Source of the DNA: JAAZNV01 sp035358315 | GTDB taxonomy: Bacteria; Patescibacteriota; WWE3; UBA101185; UBA10185 | Length of the DNA stretch: 24,657 nt | NCBI GenBank assembly: GCA_035358315.1 | Contig: DAOPPB010000012.1 | Coordinates: forward strand, 1-24,657 | Direction of reading: 5' to 3' | In this document: piece by piece, positions 1 to 7,664 of the stretch | Numbering within the stretch: the first letter of the stretch is position 1 | How the letters are laid out: each line of letters starts with the position of its first letter | Notes under the pieces: generated by a model | Told to the model about the DNA's origin: nothing | What the model saw: only the letters and a program-made list of their open reading frames with translations | Databases searched by the model: none | Translations under genes and position numbers: made by a program

Positions 1-147
1 AAAGAATAATGTCTTTTGTATTTATTACCGCACAATTAACGCAAACAGCGGGGGCAAGCTGAGAAATAAGACAGGTAAAAATTTACACAACACAGTAAAC
101 ACCATGCAAATGGGAAAACGTTAATCCTTAAATTAGACAAAAAAGAT

Positions 148-441
148 TTAATCTTTTAGAGACTCTTCAAGTATGCTTCTAAACCTGGGATTTCTCCCAA
201 GATCCTTTAGCAGAGATACTATTTTAGCCTCATTCAACATGTAGTAAACTTCTCTTCCCCTTTTGTCGTTTCTTAAAAAGCCCAGTGATGCCAAAACTCT
301 CAGATGATGGGAGGCAAGATTTTCCTCAACATTGAGCCTGTCTGCAACATCACTAACGTTCCTCTGACCGTCGCTTAGGAACTCTAAAATTTGTAACCTA
401 TTTTTGTCGGACAGTGCTTTTGAGAGTTTCTCCAATCTCAT
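148..441 (-). CDS. ArsR-family winged-helix transcriptional regulator, cysteine-free
   Basis: The product (97 aa from the ATG at 441) has the compact ArsR layout: an N-terminal helix (MRLEKLSKALSDKNRLQIL), a central helix-turn-helix with the family-typical SHHLRVLASLGFL recognition segment, and a wing (RGREVYYML). ArsR proteins are dimeric DNA-binding repressors, many of them metal sensors. This one contains no cysteine at all, so the classical thiol metal site of ArsR/SmtB is absent and its signal is unknown. I chose the ATG at 441 over the in-frame GTG at 459 because a promoter (TTGAAA, 17-bp spacer, TATATT) in the gap after comM places the transcript start on this ATG. It follows comM by 49 nt but appears to be separately transcribed. 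An AT-rich hairpin with a T-run overlaps the stop codon and could be a weak terminator. Confidence 0.85.
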   Translation of the reverse strand: MRLEKLSKALSDKNRLQILEFLSDGQRNVSDVADRLNVEENLASHHLRVLASLGFLRNDKRGREVYYMLNEAKIVSLLKDLGRNPRFRSILEESLKD

Positions 442-447
442 GGCCCG

Positions 448-476
448 AATATACAACACTTATTGCTATTTTTCAA
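448..476 (-). promoter_or_regulatory. Promoter of the ArsR gene (leaderless)
   Basis: On the minus strand the -35 is TTGAAA (476-471), the spacer is 17 bp and the -10 is TATATT (453-448). The last base of the -10 lies 7 nt from the A of the ATG at 441, so the predicted transcript has no 5' leader. Confidence 0.6.
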
Positions 477-490
477 GTCCATTGCTGCTG

Positions 491-2032
491 CTACAAAAAA
501 ATCTTCGACCGATATTGTACAGCCTCCGCTATATGATTTACATCTATATTATCCGCACCATCTATATCAGCAATAGTACGTGCAACCTTCATCAATTTAA
601 AATGGGTTCTGGCAGAAAGACCAAACCTCTCTGTAGCCTGTATCAAAAGTCTTTTCGAATCCTCCTTTAATTTACAATACTTTTCAACTTGAGAATTAGA
701 CATTTCACAATTAAAAAATATATTTTCATTTCCTAATCTTTTAATCTGAATTTCCCTGGCTTTCAAAACTCTATTCAGAATATCTTTTGAGGTTTCCTTT
801 TCCCCGAAACTGCCATTAAACAATTTATTTCTATCCACTGGCATAACATTTACGTGTAAATCTATCCTGTCAAGAATCGGCCCCGATAACTTTGCCTGAT
901 AACTGCGGATCTTTCTTTCACTGCATGTACACTCTTTTCTCGGGTCTCCGTAATGTCCACATGGACAAGGATTACTGGAAGCTACGAGCATAAATTTTGA
1001 AGGAAAATCCACGCTATATCTGCTTCTGGATATTGTTATTTTTCCGCTTTCTAATGGCTGCCGCAACGATTCTAAAACAGACCTTGTAAACTCACTAAAT
1101 TCATCCATAAACAAGACTCCTCTGTGAGCTAAAGTTATTTCACCGGGCATGGGAATATTACCACCCCCTATCATACCTGCATAAGAAATTGTGTGGTGGG
1201 GACTTCTGAAAGGACGTTTTTTAAAAAGACCGCAGTCCGGAGGAATTTTTCCAACCAACGAATAAATTTTCGTAACTTCTATAGATTCCTCGTCGTTTAA
1301 TTCCGGAAGAACAGAAACCAGGGCTTTTGCCATCATGGTTTTTCCCGATCCGGGAGGACCTACCATTATAAGATTGTGTCCACCGGCAGCGCATATCTCC
1401 AATGCTCTCTTCGCATATTCCTGACCTATTATTTCACTCATATCCAAATTGTCGTCGCCCTGAAACTTGTCAAAATCCTGCGAAGATTCTAAAGGTGCAG
1501 TATCTAAAAAAGGAGAGATAGGTTTTTGGCCCATAAGATGTTTAATAATTGAATCCAAAGTGTCTACTCCATAAACAGAAATTCCTTTTACTGACGATGC
1601 CTCCTTTACACATTGGGCCGGTACAAAAACTTTGTCGTACCCACTCTCCTTTGCGTAAAGAGCCAAAAGAAACGACCCTTTAGTGTGCCTTAAACTTCCA
1701 TCAAAAGATAATTCACCGAAAAATAGCGCCTTGTCAGGAACTTTTACATTCAGAATAACGCATATTAATCCGACTGCTATCGGAAGATCATAAAAAGATC
1801 CTTCTTTGTGCACATCAGCCGGAGCTAAATTTATCATCACTTTTCTGCCGGGAACTTTCAAACCACAATTTTGAAAAGCTGTCTTGACTCTGTCACTGCT
1901 TTCATCAACTGACTTATCCGGCAAACCGACTATTTCTAAACCAGGCAACCCTCTTGAGGAAACATTTATTTCCACATCAACTCCGAACGTTTGTATTCCT
2001 CTATTTGCTATGGAATTAACTTTGACAAGCAT
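491..2032 (-). CDS. comM: ComM/YifB family AAA+ ATPase (Mg-chelatase-like)
   Basis: The 513-aa product has the usual ComM architecture: an N-terminal ChlI/Lon-like domain (about residues 1-165), a AAA+ core and a C-terminal Mg_chelatase_C domain (about 415-510). The Walker A motif is GPPGSGKT (225-232), the Walker B region is VLFMDE (306-311), and a cysteine cluster CPCGH...CTC (Cys356, 358, 368, 370) matches the zinc-binding insert of the family. ComM is a hexameric DNA translocase that promotes branch migration during natural transformation. It overlaps the end of dprA by 17 nt, so the two are very probably co-transcribed and translationally coupled. An AAGGA about 8 nt upstream of the ATG, inside dprA, could serve as ribosome binding site. 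Length and motifs are complete; nothing suggests decay. Confidence 0.95.
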   Translation of the reverse strand: MLVKVNSIANRGIQTFGVDVEINVSSRGLPGLEIVGLPDKSVDESSDRVKTAFQNCGLKVPGRKVMINLAPADVHKEGSFYDLPIAVGLICVILNVKVPDKALFFGELSFDGSLRHTKGSFLLALYAKESGYDKVFVPAQCVKEASSVKGISVYGVDTLDSIIKHLMGQKPISPFLDTAPLESSQDFDKFQGDDNLDMSEIIGQEYAKRALEICAAGGHNLIMVGPPGSGKTMMAKALVSVLPELNDEESIEVTKIYSLVGKIPPDCGLFKKRPFRSPHHTISYAGMIGGGNIPMPGEITLAHRGVLFMDEFSEFTRSVLESLRQPLESGKITISRSRYSVDFPSKFMLVASSNPCPCGHYGDPRKECTCSERKIRSYQAKLSGPILDRIDLHVNVMPVDRNKLFNGSFGEKETSKDILNRVLKAREIQIKRLGNENIFFNCEMSNSQVEKYCKLKEDSKRLLIQATERFGLSARTHFKLMKVARTIADIDGADNIDVNHIAEAVQYRSKIFL

Positions 2033-2879
2033 AAAATTTTCCTTCCGACTCAGAAACCAAACCGCTTACTGAAAGAAGCGTAAGTTCTGCATTCAGTTTT
2101 GGGATATCAACGGAAAAATATTCCGATAATTCATCTATGGTCATCGGGCTGTTTTTCAATATTTCCAAAATTTTATTGTTTCCGGGGCTTCTTTTACCCT
2201 CTCTTCCACTCTCACACTTAATATCTCCCGTTTTAAAACCAAAAAAACTATTGATATAAAAACCGGAATCGATGTTGGTGGCAAATTCGTTGCTTATTTG
2301 TATTTTACCTTTTGACAAGTTGCTGAAAATACTGCCTGGAACTACAAATACCTCCCTACCGTAGCAATTAGCCATTCTGGCTGTAATTAGAGAACCACTT
2401 TTCTCGGAGGCCTCAATAACCAACACTGCTCTACTCAATCCTGCCACTATCCTATTCCTCTTGGGGTATGTCCAAGTTTTTGGCTTAAAATTTCCCGGAA
2501 ATTCAGACAAAATCAAACCCTTATTTTTCAGGATATTTTCATAAAGATCCGCCTGACTCTCGGGATGGATATAATCTATACCACATGGCATAACCGCTAT
2601 GGTTTTCAGACCAAATCTGATAGCCTGTTTGTGAGATTCAGCATCTACGCCTGACATGAAACCTGATACTACAGATATCTCCCTGCTCAGTACAGAAAAT
2701 ATTTTCTCAATTACTTTAACCCCATATATACTCATTCTTCTGCTACCAACAACAGCCAAACAATTCCTGAATATTTCCGGACAATAATTACCTTTGAAGT
2801 AAATTTTCTTAGGCGGGCTGGGTATTTCCTTTAACAGTTTCGGATATGAAAAATCTGAAATATTCACCTCACCCTCCAT
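2016..2879 (-). CDS. dprA: DNA-processing protein DprA
   Basis: The 287-aa product is a DprA/Smf protein, which binds incoming single-stranded DNA and loads RecA during transformation. The Rossmann-like domain spans about residues 5-208, with VGSRRMSIYG (44-53), SGFMSGVDAESH (72-83) and YPKRNRIVAGLS (138-149), the three signature blocks of the family. A C-terminal winged-helix domain (about 233-285) is present; a SAM-like N-terminal domain, found in some homologues, is absent. The ATG at 2879 has no ribosome binding site, but a promoter (TTGAAT, 17, TAGATT) predicts transcription starting on the ATG. It is first in a dprA-comM pair, a common neighbourhood. Confidence 0.95.
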   Translation of the reverse strand: MEGEVNISDFSYPKLLKEIPSPPKKIYFKGNYCPEIFRNCLAVVGSRRMSIYGVKVIEKIFSVLSREISVVSGFMSGVDAESHKQAIRFGLKTIAVMPCGIDYIHPESQADLYENILKNKGLILSEFPGNFKPKTWTYPKRNRIVAGLSRAVLVIEASEKSGSLITARMANCYGREVFVVPGSIFSNLSKGKIQISNEFATNIDSGFYINSFFGFKTGDIKCESGREGKRSPGNNKILEILKNSPMTIDELSEYFSVDIPKLNAELTLLSVSGLVSESEGKFYACQS

Positions 2880-2885
2880 TCAAAA

Positions 2886-2914
2886 AATCTATCAATGGCT
2901 TTTGAATTATTCAA
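2886..2914 (-). promoter_or_regulatory. Promoter of dprA (leaderless)
   Basis: On the minus strand the -35 is TTGAAT (2914-2909), the spacer is 17 bp and the -10 is TAGATT (2891-2886). The last -10 base lies 7 nt from the ATG. The hexamers match consensus at only 4 of 6 positions each, so the call rests mainly on the spacing shared with other genes here. Confidence 0.45.
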
Positions 2915-2945
2915 CTAATTTTTTTCTATTCTCAATAGAAAGTTG
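2912..2945. repeat. Inverted repeat between dprA and the plus-strand genes
   Basis: TTCTATT (2924-2930) and AATAGAA (2934-2940) form a 7-bp stem with a 3-nt loop, bracketed by CAACT (2912-2916) and AGTTG (2941-2945). It lies just upstream of the dprA -35. It could be an operator or a stalled-transcript hairpin; neither is shown. Confidence 0.4.
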
Positions 2946-3089
2946 GAAACGGAAATAAAAGTAATAATAGAATCCGAAAAGCAAAAGGTAATGAATACGA
3001 GGCTTAATGCGGAGAAGATCTATCTTTTAAAAAATCAGATTCCAAACATTCTAAAACAGGTTTCAAGAGATGTGCACTATTTGTCATAG
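2943..3089 (+). CDS. Possible small helical protein (48 aa), uncertain
   Basis: An open frame runs from a TTG at 2943 (or an internal ATG at 2991, giving 32 aa) to a TAG at 3087-3089. The translation is rich in Lys, Glu, Ile and Leu and looks amphipathic (segments such as EIKVIIESEKQKV and IYLLKNQIPNILKQV), unlike the random translation expected of AT-rich spacer. No convincing promoter or ribosome binding site precedes it. I recognise no family. It may be a real small protein, a remnant of a larger gene, or chance. Confidence 0.25.
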   Translation: METEIKVIIESEKQKVMNTRLNAEKIYLLKNQIPNILKQVSRDVHYLS

Positions 3090-3091
3090 TT

Positions 3092-3100
3092 TGATATAAT
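3092..3100 (+). promoter_or_regulatory. Extended -10 promoter of the MerR-like gene
   Basis: TGATATAAT is a perfect extended -10 element (TGn followed by TATAAT at 3095-3100). The ATG is only 12 nt beyond it, predicting a leader of about 5 nt. The GAGGGG at 3101-3106 that resembles a ribosome binding site would therefore lie largely outside the transcript. Confidence 0.6.
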
Positions 3101-3111
3101 GAGGGGCAAGT

Positions 3112-3777
3112 ATGGATGAATTTATCAGTATAGACAAGCTAATAAAACAGGCAAAAAGCAAAGGGGTTAATTTCGGAGCCGGTGATCCTTACAATAGACT
3201 TAGATACTATACAAAAATGGGATGGCTCCCTCATATGGTTAGAAAGACTGATAAAAAAGGAGAAATAAAAGGACATTACCCCGTGTCTTCTATCCAAACA
3301 TTACTTTACATAGAAGAACTTAAATCCGAAGGGGCCTCAAATGAAGAAATATCCAAAAAACTTGAGTTTAAGAACAAGAAAGAGGAAATTGCCGCGTCAC
3401 TAAAATCTCCCGAATTAAGAAAACGTATCGTTATGTACACCTCACTTATTCTGCTTCTACTGATTTTTACGAGCGAGCTTGGCTTCATTAATTTAGGTAA
3501 ACCAAAAGGCTATGTTCCGCAATACTACCAAAATACGTCCAATCGTCAACAAATATACGGGAATGGAACATCTTTTGTACCCAAAAATCAGAAAAAAATA
3601 TTTGTATCATTTGAAGATATCAAACCTAATTCAAAAGTATATGTAACCTTTACCCAAAACTATTCTCCAGCAACCAGATACTGGGTATCAAAAATAGAAA
3701 GTCAAAGTGGTTTCCTGTTGGAGTTAGACGCACCGGTGTCCGACAATGTTGAATTCAATTGGTGGGTGTCAGAATAA
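3112..3777 (+). CDS. Membrane-anchored protein with MerR-like N-terminus and FNWW tail
   Basis: The 221-aa product has three parts. Residues about 4-85 resemble a MerR-type winged helix: DPYNRLRYYTKMGWLP matches the MerR recognition/wing segment, followed by GHYP and a helix with EELKSEGASNEEI. Residues about 106-127 form one membrane helix. The remainder (about 128-221) is predicted to face outside and ends in a small beta-rich unit, SKVYVTFTQNYSPATRYWVS ... LDAPVSDNVEFNWWV. From memory, similar endings occur on secreted proteins of CPR bacteria; I could not check this. The arrangement suggests a one-component sensor with DNA binding inside and sensing outside, but that is inference. It sits 83 nt upstream of the O-antigen-ligase-like gene on the same strand. 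The function is unknown. Confidence 0.8.
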   Translation: MDEFISIDKLIKQAKSKGVNFGAGDPYNRLRYYTKMGWLPHMVRKTDKKGEIKGHYPVSSIQTLLYIEELKSEGASNEEISKKLEFKNKKEEIAASLKSPELRKRIVMYTSLILLLLIFTSELGFINLGKPKGYVPQYYQNTSNRQQIYGNGTSFVPKNQKKIFVSFEDIKPNSKVYVTFTQNYSPATRYWVSKIESQSGFLLELDAPVSDNVEFNWWVSE

Positions 3778-3792
3778 CATTTTCTAACCATT

Positions 3793-3807
3793 TTCCCGTA
3801 ATGGGAA
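3793..3807 (+). repeat. Small hairpin after the MerR-like gene
   Basis: TTCCC and GGGAA form a 5-bp stem with loop GTAAT, followed by a T-rich stretch (TTGTTCATTTTTA). It may be a weak terminator, or an operator just upstream of the next promoter. Confidence 0.3.
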
Positions 3808-3824
3808 TTGTTCATTTTTACCCC

Positions 3825-3854
3825 TTGACAAACTGCAAAAGGTAATAATAGACT
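3825..3854 (+). promoter_or_regulatory. Promoter of the O-antigen-ligase-like gene (leaderless)
   Basis: The -35 is a full consensus TTGACA (3825-3830), the spacer is 18 bp and the -10 is TAGACT (3849-3854). The last -10 base lies 7 nt from the ATG at 3861, so the transcript is predicted to begin at the start codon. Confidence 0.6.
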
Positions 3855-3860
3855 AATGAT

Positions 3861-6137
3861 ATGCAACAATTTAGTCTAAAACCGTCGATATCTGAAAAAA
3901 TATCGAAAATAATATTCATTGTTCTTTTGTTTCTAGTACCAATTTTCTTTTTACCGATTACTTCGGAATTTTACTCCTTTAACAAATTAGCTCTTATAAC
4001 AATAGCTACCATTGTGCTGTTAATAATATGGGGAGTAAAAACTATAAAGGGAGAAAAACTTGAAATAATAAAGTCTCCGATTGATAAGTCTCTTATGGCT
4101 TTATTACTGGTTTTAATACTATCAACGATTTTCTCTGTAAGTAAAACGGACAGCATTTTCGGACAACAGGGACGATGGCTAGGGTTGGGAGCTTTCACAA
4201 TTATGCTGATTTACTTCTACCTAAGTACGCCTTCGCTAAAAGATCAAAAGACTATCAAAGCATCGATGTATTTGTTGTTGATCTCATCGACGATATCATC
4301 ACTAATATCAACACTAAGCTACTATAAAATATTTCTCAGCTCATCACCATTTTATAGATTCCAAAACTTTTCCCTCACAGGATCGATAAAAGATGCGGTT
4401 CTATTGGCTGCAATTGCGACAATAATTTCCATAGCAATGAGTATGTACGAAAAATCTAAACTCTCTAAAACAGCCTTGTTTGCAATAACTGTCATCAATT
4501 TCTTTTTCATATCAATAACGGGGACATTTCTGGGATGGACACTTCTGATTGCAGGTCTGGCGATACTATTATTCTTCACTAAACCGGCAATTTTGTCTAA
4601 AAATAAAGTTTCTTTCCTAATTCAAACTTTGGGTGTGGCTATTCCCATACTGGCATTGGTTTTTATTCCCGCAACGAGAAAACTACTTATTGACGAAAAT
4701 TACATAGGCGAGATGACTTTGCCGGTAAAGGAAAGTTGGGCCATTGCTACTTCTACTATAAGAGACTACCCATTGTTAGCTACAGGTCCCGGTACATTCC
4801 ATTTGAATTTTTCCCGATTTAAACCACTATCTTTCAATAACACAATATATTGGGCTACTACATTTGACAAGCCATTTAATGAGCTTTTCAACTGCCTCAG
4901 CACGATCGGACTTATAGGAACAGCCGTAGCAGTAATATTCTGTATAAAGGTGCTAACGTTCACCCGAAATTCAAAAAACACAGAAGACGAAACCGGATTT
5001 GTGTCAATATCAAGTATACTTCTAACCCTGATAATAGTATCTTTCGCGCTAAATCATGCTACTATACTAAGCACGTTTTTGATGTTTTCTTCTTTAAGTC
5101 TGCTTATCGGATCTCACTTGGTATCAAGCTCTACTAACTCCAAATTAGTAAAACCCGTTTTACTCGAAGTTACAGGCCTGTCGTCAATATCACCAACAGA
5201 AGATCAAGCTTTCGTCTCAGGATCATACACAAAATACCTTTTAGCTATACCTGCTTTTCTGATTGCCGGGTATCTCGGATATGTGAGTTTCAGAACTTAC
5301 GCAGGTGAGTACTATATGAGAAAATCTTTAAATGCAATTTCTTCTAATGATCTGGTCAAATCCTATAATTACCAGATATCGGCCCTGAAATATAATCCAA
5401 ACAGAGATACATATTATGATGCTTTCTCCAAAATTAATATGACAATTGCCGTTGCACTGGCTGCCAAAGATCCGGCACAAATAACAGACAAGGACAGACA
5501 GGATATACAAACCTTCATATCTCAAGCACTGCAAAACTCAAAAATAGCTACTGAACAAGTAGGGTCTTTAAATGTGGCAAATTGGGTGACAAGAGCTCAG
5601 TTGTATCAAAATCTCATAAACGTGGCACAAAACGCTTTTGAATGGTCTGTGAGTGCTTACAATACTGCTATACAACTGGATCCAGCTAACCCTCAGTTAA
5701 GATTAAATCTGGGTGGGGTGTATTTCACAGCAGGGGACTATCTCTCCGCAGCAAACCAATTCAGGCAAGCTATAGCGCTAAAACAGGATTATGCCAATGC
5801 GAGATACAACTTTGCACTTGCCTTGGCAGCAATGGGAGATTTAGAACAAGCAAAAAGTCAGCTTGAGATAACTAAACTTCTCTTACCTGAAAATTCGGAG
5901 GATAGAAAATTAGTCGATGGGGAAATACAAAAAATATCTTCTTCTATAAAAACGGCTGAAGAACAATCCAAGAAGCCTACTGTAGAAGAATTGACCGGTG
6001 TAACAAAACAACAACAGGAGCAACAACAGCCTTTGACTGATGTAACCAAGAATGAGGCAGAAATAGGACCGGAAGTTTTACCTCAAAATCAAGAGCAACC
6101 TACAACGGAAACGCAGGATACAACAAAAAACAGGTAG
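3861..6137 (+). CDS. O-antigen ligase/polymerase-like membrane protein with C-terminal TPR domain
   Basis: The 758-aa product begins with a multi-pass membrane domain (about residues 14-475, roughly a dozen hydrophobic segments). It carries the Wzy_C/O-antigen-ligase hallmark TGPGTFHLNFSRFKP (308-322), then a second loop (KPFNELFNCLSTIGLIG, 337-353) resembling the usual HN...L...E.G..G region, although the histidine is missing. TPR-like repeats follow at about 573-680 (WSVSAYNTAIQLDP; FRQAIALKQDYANARYNFALA), ending in a Gln/Thr/Glu-rich tail (about 700-758). Ligases of this family join polymerised sugars to a carrier lipid or protein on the outer face of the membrane. The TPR part probably recruits partners. 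Whether this enzyme acts on a surface polysaccharide or on glycoproteins is unknown. It has its own leaderless promoter. Confidence 0.85.
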   Translation: MQQFSLKPSISEKISKIIFIVLLFLVPIFFLPITSEFYSFNKLALITIATIVLLIIWGVKTIKGEKLEIIKSPIDKSLMALLLVLILSTIFSVSKTDSIFGQQGRWLGLGAFTIMLIYFYLSTPSLKDQKTIKASMYLLLISSTISSLISTLSYYKIFLSSSPFYRFQNFSLTGSIKDAVLLAAIATIISIAMSMYEKSKLSKTALFAITVINFFFISITGTFLGWTLLIAGLAILLFFTKPAILSKNKVSFLIQTLGVAIPILALVFIPATRKLLIDENYIGEMTLPVKESWAIATSTIRDYPLLATGPGTFHLNFSRFKPLSFNNTIYWATTFDKPFNELFNCLSTIGLIGTAVAVIFCIKVLTFTRNSKNTEDETGFVSISSILLTLIIVSFALNHATILSTFLMFSSLSLLIGSHLVSSSTNSKLVKPVLLEVTGLSSISPTEDQAFVSGSYTKYLLAIPAFLIAGYLGYVSFRTYAGEYYMRKSLNAISSNDLVKSYNYQISALKYNPNRDTYYDAFSKINMTIAVALAAKDPAQITDKDRQDIQTFISQALQNSKIATEQVGSLNVANWVTRAQLYQNLINVAQNAFEWSVSAYNTAIQLDPANPQLRLNLGGVYFTAGDYLSAANQFRQAIALKQDYANARYNFALALAAMGDLEQAKSQLEITKLLLPENSEDRKLVDGEIQKISSSIKTAEEQSKKPTVEELTGVTKQQQEQQQPLTDVTKNEAEIGPEVLPQNQEQPTTETQDTTKNR

Positions 6138-6157
6138 AAAAAAAAGGAATTAAGTAC

Positions 6158-6171
6158 CTGAACAAGTTCAG
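6158..6171 (-). terminator. Possible terminator downstream of tRNA-Ala
   Basis: A 14-bp palindrome (CTGAACAAGTTCAG) is followed on the minus strand, after 8 nt, by a T-rich run at 6149-6139. The distance from stem to T-run is longer than canonical, so this is tentative. Confidence 0.3.
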
Positions 6172-6209
6172 AGGATAAAAAGGGGTCGCCGTCGTCAATC
6201 GGGTCTCCA

Positions 6210-6285
6210 TGGTGGACCGTACCGGACTCGAACCGGTGACCTCTTCCATGCCATGGAAGCGCTCTACCAACTAAGCTAACGGCCC
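6210..6285 (-). tRNA. tRNA-Ala, anticodon GGC
   Basis: The 76-nt cloverleaf reads on the minus strand: acceptor GGGCCGT pairing with ACGGTCC, D-arm GCTT/GAGC, anticodon stem CTTCC/GGAAG enclosing ATGGCAT (anticodon GGC, reading GCC and GCU), T-arm ACCGG/CCGGT with TTCGAGT loop. The alanine identity element G3:U70 is present, and the 3' CCA is encoded in the DNA (6212-6210). It lies 41 nt beyond obg. A TATAAT on the minus strand at 6318-6313 could be its own -10. Confidence 0.97.
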
Positions 6286-6312
6286 GAAATCAAAATTAAA
6301 AACCCATCTAAA

Positions 6313-6318
6313 ATTATA
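6313..6318 (-). promoter_or_regulatory. Possible -10 element for tRNA-Ala
   Basis: A perfect TATAAT on the minus strand lies between obg and the tRNA, predicting a start about 20 nt upstream of the mature 5' end. I see no good -35 at the matching distance. Confidence 0.35.
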
Positions 6319-6326
6319 CAATAAGT

Positions 6327-7532
6327 CTATACTTTCTTATCTATGGTAATTACTTTATCACTATTGAAAACTGCTCTTTTGTTCGGTAGATTATCAATGT
6401 TGTATCGTTTAATTACCTTACCGGTTCCTAACAAAGTTTTTTCAGGAATATTATTTAAAAGGTTTAGTATTCTCTTCACCAACAAGTCCAATCCTTCGCC
6501 CGTTAAAGCAGAAATACCCAAAATCTCCCCCGCTCCGATTTCTTTGAACGCCTTTCTTATTTTTTCAAAATTACTTTTTACTTCTTTTACATCCATCTTA
6601 TTAATCACCACAATATAATCTTTCCTCTCCAAGCCATGATCATATTTCCCCAGCTCATTTCTAATCATTTTAAAATCTCTGAGAGAATTGCCAACCGGAT
6701 CTTCCCACCCCCCGCTTAGAGGGTCAATTAAATGGACTAAAAGTCTTGTTCTTTCCATATGCCTTAGAAAATCATAGCCAAGACCCTTACCTTGAGATGC
6801 CCCTTCTATTAAACCGGGAATATCAGCAATTACAATATTCCTATCCTTGCCGATCCTGCAAACACCTATATTTGGAGACATCGTCGTAAAAGGATACCCC
6901 GCAACCTTAGCATTCGCACTTGTCAACTTATTCAATAAGGTACTTTTACCGGCATTAGGAGCCCCTACCAAACCCACATCGGCTATAGTCCTTACTTCCA
7001 GCATGATTTTCTTCTCCTCCCCTTTAATACCGGGTGTATATTGCACAGGAGTTCTGTTTTTGGAGCCTTTAAAATTCGTATTCCCCTTACCACCAACCCC
7101 TCCCTTAGCCACCATAACTTCCTGACCCGGCTTAATCAAATCCCCTATCAGGATGCGCTCGTCGACAATTTTCTCCCTATTCTCACCTCGTCCCACTTTC
7201 TTCCCATCACGAAAAAACTTCTCACCAGTGGGGGTATGTTTTATCTCATAGATCATCGTTCCAACAGGGACTCTAATGTAGATATTTTCGCCTGATTTTC
7301 CGGTCATGTTCTTTGGCCCTCCAGGTTTACCGTCCGGAGCTTCAAAAATCTTCCTGGATCTAAAATCAATTAAAGTGGACATATTATTATCAGCCACAAA
7401 AAAAATACTTCCTCCGTCTCCGCCATCTCCTCCATCTGGGCCACCTTTAGGAATAAACTTTTCCCGCCTAAAGGAAACCTTCCCATCTCCACCCTTTCCG
7501 GCCTTAACTTTTATTTCTGCAACATCAACCAT
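6327..7532 (-). CDS. obg: GTPase Obg/CgtA
   Basis: The 401-aa product has the glycine-rich Obg fold at the N-terminus (VKAGKGGDGKVSFRREKF ... GGPDGGDGGDGG) and a complete TRAFAC GTPase domain: G1 GAPNAGKS, switch I YPFTTMSPNIG, G3 DIPGLIEGA, G4 NKMD, G5 SALTGEG. Obg binds the large ribosomal subunit and acts in 50S maturation. The C-terminal part after the GTPase domain is only about 40 residues (ending VFNSDKVITIDKKV), too short for a normal OCT domain, which is optional in the family. I chose the ATG at 7532 (MVDVAEIKVKAG) over the TTG at 7565 because it matches the usual family N-terminus. No ribosome binding site is visible. Confidence 0.95.
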   Translation of the reverse strand: MVDVAEIKVKAGKGGDGKVSFRREKFIPKGGPDGGDGGDGGSIFFVADNNMSTLIDFRSRKIFEAPDGKPGGPKNMTGKSGENIYIRVPVGTMIYEIKHTPTGEKFFRDGKKVGRGENREKIVDERILIGDLIKPGQEVMVAKGGVGGKGNTNFKGSKNRTPVQYTPGIKGEEKKIMLEVRTIADVGLVGAPNAGKSTLLNKLTSANAKVAGYPFTTMSPNIGVCRIGKDRNIVIADIPGLIEGASQGKGLGYDFLRHMERTRLLVHLIDPLSGGWEDPVGNSLRDFKMIRNELGKYDHGLERKDYIVVINKMDVKEVKSNFEKIRKAFKEIGAGEILGISALTGEGLDLLVKRILNLLNNIPEKTLLGTGKVIKRYNIDNLPNKRAVFNSDKVITIDKKV

Positions 7533-7594
7533 ATGAGAGTAATTATTACCATAAAAGGCAAACAATATCCATTTTCATAACGACAAAATATGCC

Positions 7595-7600
7595 ATTATA
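7595..7600 (-). promoter_or_regulatory. Possible -10 element for obg
   Basis: TATAAT on the minus strand predicts a start near 7588 and a 56-nt leader containing a 10-codon open frame from an ATG at 7578. An alternative nearly leaderless promoter, TGGATA (7571-7566), 17 bp, TAATAA (7548-7543), would start about 4 nt before the ATG. I cannot decide between them. Confidence 0.35.
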
Positions 7601-7664
7601 TGAGAAAATTGGGAGGAGAAGTTAAAAACAAGTTTTCAATTTATTTCAAGCACGATATCCAAAT

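Noticed and set aside
25..105. 26-codon hydrophobic open frame on the minus strand that looks like a small membrane peptide or type I toxin
   Set aside because: No promoter, ribosome binding site or antisense RNA is visible, and short hydrophobic frames are common in T-rich DNA. The rest of 1-147 shows nothing else.
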